From positions 930,001 to 994,000 of the forward strand of contig JAXLQV010000003.1 of assembly GCA_046331465.1 (NCBI GenBank): a DNA stretch of 64,000 bases, given 5' to 3'. Below are positions 58,488-64,000 of this stretch, one piece after another. Every line of letters begins with the position of its first letter. The stretch's first letter is position 1. Below the pieces are notes generated by a model. The model was not told the origin of the DNA and searched no databases. It saw nothing but the letters and a program-made list of their open reading frames with translations. The DNA is from UBA5066 sp046331465. GTDB taxonomy: Bacteria; Acidobacteriota; Thermoanaerobaculia; UBA5066. The position numbers were made by a program, and so were the translations under genes.

Positions 58488-59272
58488 CAGCGCGCTCTCA
58501 CGCGGCCTTCCTCCTCGAGCCTCCCGAGGAGGCGGAGGAGGCCGTCGAGGATCGTCAGCGGGTGGGGCGGGCACCCGGGGATGAAGAGGTCGACCGGCAC
58601 CACGGAGGCCGCGCCGCCGAGCTGCTCGGGGCGATCCCAGAAGGGCCCGCCCGAGATCGCGCAGGCGCCGACGGCGAGGACGATCTTCGGCGGCGGGACG
58701 GCGTCCCACGTCTTCTTCAGCGCGAGCTCCATGTTCTTCGTCACCGGGCCCGTGATCAGGAGCCCGTCCGCGTGGCGCGGCGAGGCGACGACCTGGATGC
58801 CGAAGCGGCCGAGGTCCCAGCCGATCGTCGAGAGGACGTTCACGTCGGCCTCGCAGGCGTTGCAGCCCCCCGCGCTCACCTGCCGGAGCTTCAGCGACCG
58901 GCCGAAGAGGGAGAGGAGCTTCCCGTCGAGCGCCTTCGCGAGCGGCAGGGCCGCGCCCTCGAACGTGAGGTCCTCGCGGGAGCGGACCGCGAGCCGGTGG
59001 TCGGGCGTGAACGAGATCGCCTTCTCCGGGCAGGCCGCCTCGCACTCGGGGCAGAAGAGACAGCGGCCGAGGTCGATCGCGGGCTTCCCGCCGCGGAAGG
59101 AGATCGCCTCGGTGGGGCAGGCCTCCGCGCAGTCGCGGCAGCCTTCGGGACAGTGCGCCGCGTCGATCGACGGGAGACCGCGGAAGCGCTCGGGGAGGGC
59201 GGGAGGCGGACCGTCCGGGTACGCCATCGTCCGGTGCCCCTGGGAGATCCGCGCGAGGAGGGTCCTGATCAT
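58487..59272 (-). CDS. Hydrogenase-related small subunit (NuoB/HyfI-like) with N-terminal ferredoxin domain
   Basis: 261 aa. Residues ~38-85 hold two 4Fe-4S motifs (CPEGCRDCAEACP and CLFCPECEAACP). The rest is NuoB/HycG-like, with the proximal cluster ligands in GGCNACEADV, VGACAISGG and PGCPPHPLTIL. It resembles a HyfH-HyfI fusion. Both cluster sets look intact, so electron transfer is expected. Part of a Hyf/Ehr-type membrane complex; overlaps hypA by one base. Confidence 0.88.
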   Translation of the reverse strand: MIRTLLARISQGHRTMAYPDGPPPALPERFRGLPSIDAAHCPEGCRDCAEACPTEAISFRGGKPAIDLGRCLFCPECEAACPEKAISFTPDHRLAVRSREDLTFEGAALPLAKALDGKLLSLFGRSLKLRQVSAGGCNACEADVNVLSTIGWDLGRFGIQVVASPRHADGLLITGPVTKNMELALKKTWDAVPPPKIVLAVGACAISGGPFWDRPEQLGGAASVVPVDLFIPGCPPHPLTILDGLLRLLGRLEEEGRVRAR

Positions 59273-59282
59273 CGGCGCCGCC

Positions 59283-60809
59283 TCACAGGTCGTGCCCGCA
59301 GTAGGAGAGGTTGAAGCTCTTGTTGCAGAGCGGGAAGTCGGAGATCTCCTCGTTCCGGAGCGCCATCGCGAGGCCCATCCAGTTGTGGAACGACGGGTCG
59401 ACGACCTTGTAGCGGCGGAGGCGCGCGTCCTCCCCGGTGACCGCGACGTGGCAGACCTCGCCGCGCCACCCCTCGACGAGGGAGACCGCGACGTGCTCCG
59501 GCCGGAGCTCCTTCGGCGCGTTCCGCACGCCCCCCTTCGGGAGCGAGGCGAGCTGCGCCTTCACGAAGTCGGCCGACCGCTGCGCCTCGAGCCACCTCAC
59601 GAAGGCGCGGGAGTTCACGTCGCCGTCGTGGGCCGTCATGACGGGGACGTGGGCGAAGCGCCAGATCCCGGTCGGGTGGTCGCGCCGGACGTCCTGGTCG
59701 ACGCCGCAGGCCCGCGCCGCGGGGCCGACCAGGCCGATCGACTCGGCGGTGGCCGGGTCGACGCGCCCGGTCCCTTCGAACCGCGCCGTGACGGTCGCCG
59801 CCCCGAAGAGGAGCTCGACGGCGCCGCGGAGGTCCTTCATCGTCTCGTCGAGGCGGCGGCGGAGCTCGTCCGCCATCGCGTCGTCGACGTCGAAGAGGAC
59901 TCCCCCGGGCCGGACGAGGCCGCGGCCGAAGCGGCTGCCGCAGAGGAGCGCCGTCATGTTCAGGAAGTCGCCCCGGAGCCTCCCGCAGTAGGAGGCGGTC
60001 GGGAGGAAGCCGACGTCCCCCGCGAGCGCGCCGAGGTCGCCCGCGTGGTTCGCGAGGCGCTCGAGCTCGAGCGCGATGCCGCGGACCGCCTGCGCCCGCG
60101 GCGGGACGGACGTCCCCGAGAGCGCCTCCAGCGCCTGCGAGAAGGCGGTCGCGTGGCCGACGGTCGTGTCGCCCGCGAGCGTCTCCATCCGCGCGGCGGT
60201 GTGACGGTGCGGACCTCCGAGGAGCGACTCCTCCACCCCGCGGTGCTGGAATCCGAGCGCGATCTCGAGGTGGAAGACCCTCTCGCCGTGGCACTGGAAG
60301 CGGAAGTGCCCCGGCTCGATGACGCCGGCGTGGACCGGCCCGACGGCGACCTCGTGGACCTCGTCCCCATCGACGCGGAAGAAGTCGCCGACGGCGGGGA
60401 GGATCGGCTCGCCTTCCTTCCGCCCCCAGGCGTCGTGGCCCGGCCGCCACGAGGGGCGGTACCGCACCGGCTTCAGCCAGGGATGCCCCTGCGGCTTCAG
60501 GCCGAGCTGCTCGGCCATCTCGCGCTCGAAGAGGTGCGCCTGCGGCGCGGCGGGGGTGAGAGAGGGGAAGCGGTCGTCCGGAAGGAGGGTCCGCGCAACG
60601 CCGAGCGTCCCCGGGCCGTCGTCCGCGAGGACGGCCCAGAGCGAGGCGGCCGCCCCCTCCTCCGGCGCCGCGAAGAAGGCGACGAGACGCCGGCCGGAGG
60701 AGAGCTCGGAGAGGAGCGCGCCGCGGAAGGCGTCGAACGGCGCGACCGGGAGCTTCGCGAGAGGGAGCGCGGCGCCGTTGCGCGTCCGGCTGAAGACGGC
60801 GACGGTCAC
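59283..60809 (-). CDS. Hydrogenase-like large subunit lacking the nickel-binding cysteines (Ehr-type)
   Basis: 508 aa, NuoCD/HycE-like: NuoC-like N-terminus, then HRGVEESLLGG, RAQAVRGIALELERLANH. The position of the first NiFe motif (C-G-I-C-x3-H in HycE) reads LAGDTTVGHATAF, and the second (D-P-C-x2-C) reads CNKSFNLSYCGHD. All four cysteine ligand positions are replaced or shifted. By established usage such proteins belong to energy-converting hydrogenase-related (Ehr) complexes with unknown substrate. The overlap with the membrane-subunit gene (60806-60809) ties it to the complex. Confidence 0.85.
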   Translation of the reverse strand: MTVAVFSRTRNGAALPLAKLPVAPFDAFRGALLSELSSGRRLVAFFAAPEEGAAASLWAVLADDGPGTLGVARTLLPDDRFPSLTPAAPQAHLFEREMAEQLGLKPQGHPWLKPVRYRPSWRPGHDAWGRKEGEPILPAVGDFFRVDGDEVHEVAVGPVHAGVIEPGHFRFQCHGERVFHLEIALGFQHRGVEESLLGGPHRHTAARMETLAGDTTVGHATAFSQALEALSGTSVPPRAQAVRGIALELERLANHAGDLGALAGDVGFLPTASYCGRLRGDFLNMTALLCGSRFGRGLVRPGGVLFDVDDAMADELRRRLDETMKDLRGAVELLFGAATVTARFEGTGRVDPATAESIGLVGPAARACGVDQDVRRDHPTGIWRFAHVPVMTAHDGDVNSRAFVRWLEAQRSADFVKAQLASLPKGGVRNAPKELRPEHVAVSLVEGWRGEVCHVAVTGEDARLRRYKVVDPSFHNWMGLAMALRNEEISDFPLCNKSFNLSYCGHDL

Positions 60810-62239
60810 CGGATCACCTCCAGGCCCGCCGAGGCCCTCTCGAGGAGGCTCACGAGCGGCGCCGGGAGCCAGAGGCCGAGGAGGAGGACGAGCGCGGCCG
60901 CCACGAGGATAGGGAAGGTCCGCGCCAGGTCGTCGCGGTAGGGCGTCCCCGCGGAGGCGGTGCCGGGCCGGCCCTGGACCGCGGAGAGGACGGTCGACCC
61001 CATCCCGATGAAGACGATGCCGAGGAGGACGAGGAGGAGCGTCCCGGCGACGGGGTGACCGCCGCCGATCGCCGCGTTGACGATCGTGAACTCGCTCACG
61101 AACGGCCCGAACGGCGGCGAGCCGGTGATCGCGAAGAAGCCGACGAGGAAGAGGCTCCCGGAGATCGGCAGGCGCGAGATCGCGCCCGAGACCTCGTCGA
61201 GGTGCTTGCTGCCGTAGGCGCGGTGGATGTTCCCGGCCGAGAGGAAGAGGATCCCCTTCGTCAGGCCGTTGTTGATCGCGTGGAGGAGCGACCCGAAGAC
61301 GCCGACCCCGCCGAGGCCGATCCCGAGGACGAGGATCCCGACGTGCTCGACGCTCGAGTAGGCGAGCATCCGCTTGATGTCGCGCTGCCGCACGACGAAG
61401 ACGGCCGCCAGGGCGATCGAGGAGAGCCCCATGAAGACGAGGAGCTCGCGCGCGAAGGCCCCCTCGCCCGCCGCGTTCACGACCCGGTAGACGCGGAGGA
61501 GCGCGAGGAACGCGGCGTTCGTCATGCCGCCCGCCAGGAGGGCCCCGACGATGCCGGCCGCCTCGCCGTAGGCGTCGGGCTTCCAGGTGTGGAGCGGCGC
61601 GAGACCCATCTTCGTGCCGTAGCCGACGAGGAGGAGGACGAACGACGCCCGGAGCCAGGGGCGCGAGAACGCGCCCGCCCCCGCAAGGAGGTCGTCGAAG
61701 AGGAGCGACGGCTCGGCGCCGCCGACGTGCGCCGAGTAGGCGAGGAAGAGCGAGCCGAGGAGCGCGATCGCGATGCCGACCGACCCGATCATCAGGTACT
61801 TCCAGGTCGCCTCGAGCGAGCGGGCCGTCCGGTTGAAGTAGAGGAGCGGCGCCGTCGCGAGCGTCGTCGCCTCCATCGCGACCCAGAGGAGGCCGAGGTG
61901 CTGGGCGAGCGCGACGAGGGACGTCATCGCGAGGAAGACGAGGAGGCTCGCGCAGAAGACCCGGTTGTCGCGGTCGCGCCGGAGCGCGAGGTAGCCGGGG
62001 GCGTAGGCGGCCGCGATCAGGAAGAGGACGCTGACCGTCCCGAGGATCACGGTCGCGAGCGGGTCGAGTCGGAGCCAGAAGCCGCGCCCGGAGCGGACGT
62101 TCCCGAGGGCGAGGCCCGCGAGGAGCGCGAGGTGGAGGAAGCCCGCGACGGGGACCACGAGGGGGCGGCGCTCCGGCGAGCGGACGAGCGCCGCGACGAC
62201 GGCGCCGAGGAGCGGGAGGAGGACGAGGCCGATCTCCAT
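60806..62239 (-). CDS. Antiporter-like membrane subunit (HyfF/NuoN-like)
   Basis: 477 aa with about 13-14 hydrophobic segments. Complex I/Mrp antiporter motifs: LLWVAMEATTLATAPLLYF (conserved Glu), ATWKYLMIGSVG (conserved Lys), HTWKPDAYGEAAGIVGALLAG and RDIKRMLAYSSVEHVG. Proton or sodium translocating subunit of the Hyf/Ehr complex. Length and motif order resemble HyfF. Confidence 0.9.
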   Translation of the reverse strand: MEIGLVLLPLLGAVVAALVRSPERRPLVVPVAGFLHLALLAGLALGNVRSGRGFWLRLDPLATVILGTVSVLFLIAAAYAPGYLALRRDRDNRVFCASLLVFLAMTSLVALAQHLGLLWVAMEATTLATAPLLYFNRTARSLEATWKYLMIGSVGIAIALLGSLFLAYSAHVGGAEPSLLFDDLLAGAGAFSRPWLRASFVLLLVGYGTKMGLAPLHTWKPDAYGEAAGIVGALLAGGMTNAAFLALLRVYRVVNAAGEGAFARELLVFMGLSSIALAAVFVVRQRDIKRMLAYSSVEHVGILVLGIGLGGVGVFGSLLHAINNGLTKGILFLSAGNIHRAYGSKHLDEVSGAISRLPISGSLFLVGFFAITGSPPFGPFVSEFTIVNAAIGGGHPVAGTLLLVLLGIVFIGMGSTVLSAVQGRPGTASAGTPYRDDLARTFPILVAAALVLLLGLWLPAPLVSLLERASAGLEVIR

Positions 62240-62255
62240 TCTCGACTCCTCCCCC

Positions 62256-62897
62256 TCAGTCCTTCAGCTCCGAGAGGAGGTCCGTGTCGAGCGACGAGAA
62301 CTCCTGCCGGATGTGGTTGATGACGATCCCCATGATGAAGATGCCGACGAAGAGGTCGAGGAGGACGCCCGCCTCGACGAGGAACGGCATCGCCTCGATG
62401 AGGAGCTGGCCGAAGATGAAGACGCCGTTCTCGAGGATCAGGTAGCCGACGACCTGCGAGATCGCCTTCCGCCGCGTCGTCAGGACGAGGAAGCCGGAGA
62501 GGAGCGTCGCGAGCGACGCGGGGACGAGGAGCGTCCCGGCGTGCTCCGGGGCGAGCGGCAGGTTCCCCGCGAAGAGGATCGCGAGCCCCGTCCCGACGGC
62601 GCAGAGGAAGAGCGACGGGACGAAGCCGACGTACGGCTCGATCTCCTTCTTGATGTGGACGTCCCGCATCCCCTTCTCGAGGAGCCCCGGGATGAGGAGC
62701 CCCTTGAGCGCCATCGTCGCGACGGCGATCGCGGCGACCCGCCAGCCGAAGCCGCGGTGGACGAGGAGGGGGAGGGCCGCGAGGATCGCTCCCTGCACGG
62801 CCGCGGCGCGGATCGTCATCCGGAGGGCGGGCGTCCCGAGGACGAGGAAGTTCAGGAGGATGACGAGGACGAGGAGGATGTCGACCGGGTGCGTCAT
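62256..62897 (-). CDS. Membrane subunit HyfE-like (NuoK-related)
   Basis: 213 aa with six or seven hydrophobic helices. The NuoK-like core QVVGYLILENGVFIFGQLL with conserved Glu and an N-terminal half (RMTIRAAAVQGAILAALPL, KGLLIPGLLEKGM) match HyfE. Lies four bases upstream-ordered after the NuoH-like gene, in the same operon. Confidence 0.88.
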   Translation of the reverse strand: MTHPVDILLVLVILLNFLVLGTPALRMTIRAAAVQGAILAALPLLVHRGFGWRVAAIAVATMALKGLLIPGLLEKGMRDVHIKKEIEPYVGFVPSLFLCAVGTGLAILFAGNLPLAPEHAGTLLVPASLATLLSGFLVLTTRRKAISQVVGYLILENGVFIFGQLLIEAMPFLVEAGVLLDLFVGIFIMGIVINHIRQEFSSLDTDLLSELKD

Positions 62898-62901
62898 CCC
62901 G

Positions 62902-63804
62902 TCACCTCGCCAGGAGCAGCATGCCGAAGGCCGAGAGGAGGCAGGCCCCGACGAGGAGCTGCGGCACCTTCACGAGCCTCAGGCGGGCCATGACCGACTC
63001 GACGACGCCGATGCCGATCGCGACGAGGAGGATCCCCGCGACGAACGCGATCCAGTCGAGCGCCGGGTCGGTCGCGCTGAAGGGGACGACGACGCGGAGG
63101 AAGAGCGCCGAGAGGACGAAGAGCTTCACGGACGCCCCGTAGAGGACGAGCCCGAACGCGGGGCCGCCGTGGTCGAGGACCATCACCTCGTGGATCATCG
63201 TCAGCTCGAGGTGGGTGCTCGGGTCGTCGAAGGGGATCCGGCAGTTCTCCGCGAGGAGGACGACGGCCCAGCTCGCCGCCACGAGGACGAGCGGGGCGCC
63301 GGCGGTGACCCAGCCGGGGCCGGCGCCGAGCATCGTCGAGAGCGAGAGCGAGCCCGAGATCCGCGCGAGCGCGACGAAGCCGAGGAAGAGCGCCGGCTCG
63401 GCGAGGCAGGAGAAGGCGACCTCGCGCGCGGCCCCCATCCCCTCGAAGGCCGAGCCCGTGTCGAGAGCCGCCGCCGCCGTGAAGAAGCGGGCGAGGGCGA
63501 GGAGGTAGGCGAAGAGGATCATGTCTCCCGCGAACGAGACGGGGGCGGAGTGGCCGCCGAACGGGAGGAGGAGGGAGGCGAAGAGCGGCGCCGCCACTCC
63601 CGCGACGGGCCCCGCGAGGAAGACCCACCCGGAGCCCGAGGGGAGGACGCTCCCCTTGCGGAGGAGCTTGGCGAGGTCGTAATAGCCCTGCAGCACGGGC
63701 GGGCCGTTCCGGCCGGCGAAGGCGGCCTTCGTCCGCGCGATCACGCCCGTCAGGAGGGGCGGGAGCGCGAGGACGAGGAGGACGTGGACGAGCGTGTCGG
63801 TCAT
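62902..63804 (-). CDS. NuoH/HyfC-like membrane subunit
   Basis: 300 aa from the ATG at 63802-63804; a longer frame upstream is only shadow sequence from the next gene. Eight helices with NuoH/HycD motifs: GRNGPPVLQGYYDLAKLLRK (quinone-loop-like segment of HyfC), AAREVAFSCLAEPAL and LAENCRIPFDDPSTHLELTM (conserved acidic loop). It anchors the peripheral arm of the complex. Confidence 0.9.
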   Translation of the reverse strand: MTDTLVHVLLVLALPPLLTGVIARTKAAFAGRNGPPVLQGYYDLAKLLRKGSVLPSGSGWVFLAGPVAGVAAPLFASLLLPFGGHSAPVSFAGDMILFAYLLALARFFTAAAALDTGSAFEGMGAAREVAFSCLAEPALFLGFVALARISGSLSLSTMLGAGPGWVTAGAPLVLVAASWAVVLLAENCRIPFDDPSTHLELTMIHEVMVLDHGGPAFGLVLYGASVKLFVLSALFLRVVVPFSATDPALDWIAFVAGILLVAIGIGVVESVMARLRLVKVPQLLVGACLLSAFGMLLLAR

Positions 63805-63818
63805 CGGATCTCCCCGGG

Positions 63819-64000
63819 TCAGACCTGGAAGAGGAGCGCGACGAGCATCGCGACGACGTAGAGGAGGTAGAGCTGGATCCTCCCCTGCTGGAGGACCCGG
63901 CCCCGGCGGGCGAGCCACGCGCCGGCGCGGAACGCGGGGACGACGGCGCGGTCGAGGACGGTGTCGGGGACGTGGCTCTCGAAGCGCGCCGCCGCGGGGA
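63819..64000 (-). CDS. HyfB/NuoL-like antiporter subunit, partial
   Basis: Only the C-terminal ~60 residues are in the window, ending GRIQLYLLYVVAMLVALLFQV, the typical last helix of HyfB/NuoL-like subunits; upstream is DTVLDRAVVPAFRAGAWL. The gene continues beyond the right edge and is the first visible gene of the operon. Confidence 0.75.
   Translation of the reverse strand, partial: PAAARFESHVPDTVLDRAVVPAFRAGAWLARRGRVLQQGRIQLYLLYVVAMLVALLFQV

Noticed and set aside
59283..60809. Functional [NiFe] hydrogenase large subunit
   Set aside because: Both CxxC nickel-ligand motifs are missing at the expected places.
1..64000. CRISPR array, insertion sequence, integrase or tRNA genes
   Set aside because: No regularly spaced repeats, transposase or integrase motifs, or cloverleaf sequences other than the tRNA-like part of tmRNA were found by reading.

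Overview
The window is very GC-rich DNA from a Gram-negative-type bacterium. Many starts are GTG, a few TTG; the genes include type II secretion/pilus-type pseudopilins, a UbiA-type prenyltransferase, a selenocysteine elongation factor and a hydrogenase-related membrane complex. That mix fits an Acidobacteriota-like or other deep environmental lineage, but nothing in the window fixes the taxon.

Left part, about 1-33 kb: a defence island almost entirely on the minus strand. In order of transcription it encodes a 1835-aa DUF1998 DEAD-box helicase with a C-terminal nuclease-like domain (26163-31670), a UvrD-type helicase with a RelE/ParE-like N-terminus (24091-26166), a DrmD-type SNF2 helicase (20485-23349), an Eco57I-type N6-adenine methyltransferase (15771-19784) with a coupled small protein, a UvrD helicase with a C-terminal Sel1-like stretch (12561-15035), then a tightly packed set made of a 442-aa unknown, a double-HKD phospholipase-D-like protein, a second SNF2 helicase and a YbjN/TY-Chap-like protein (4526-11910). 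These are followed by an Mrr-type nuclease, an SpoT/Mesh1-like HD hydrolase, a VapBC pair and a PIF1 helicase coupled to a truncated TY-Chap protein. Two more toxin-antitoxin pairs (RHH/PemK-like and MNT/HEPN) sit on the plus strand exactly in the gaps between the large components. The methyltransferase plus DrmD-type helicase plus DUF1998 helicase plus PLD protein recall DISARM, but the gene set is not canonical.

Middle, about 33-44 kb: a transition zone with a coiled-coil membrane protein, a large Sel1-repeat protein followed by a lipoprotein nuclease and an unknown, a secreted GspG-like protein, the tmRNA gene ssrA (minus strand, 3' end facing the island), an AAA/DUF4143 ATPase behind palindromes, alkane hydroxylase AlkB, CutA, a cystathionine gamma-synthase-type enzyme and a zinc-ribbon protein.

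Right part, about 43.7-64 kb: housekeeping genes. These are panBCD, a deoxynucleoside kinase, a UbiA/MqnP prenyltransferase, a LuxR-type regulator with a degenerate receiver, ComEA, a GspH pseudopilin, a sugar nucleotidyltransferase with a CYTH protein, an FAD protein, SelB, HypF, HypA, and a Hyf/Hyc-like membrane complex running off the right edge. The 'hydrogenase' large subunit of that complex lacks both nickel-binding CxxC motifs, so it is better read as an energy-converting hydrogenase-related (Ehr) complex than as a working [NiFe] hydrogenase.
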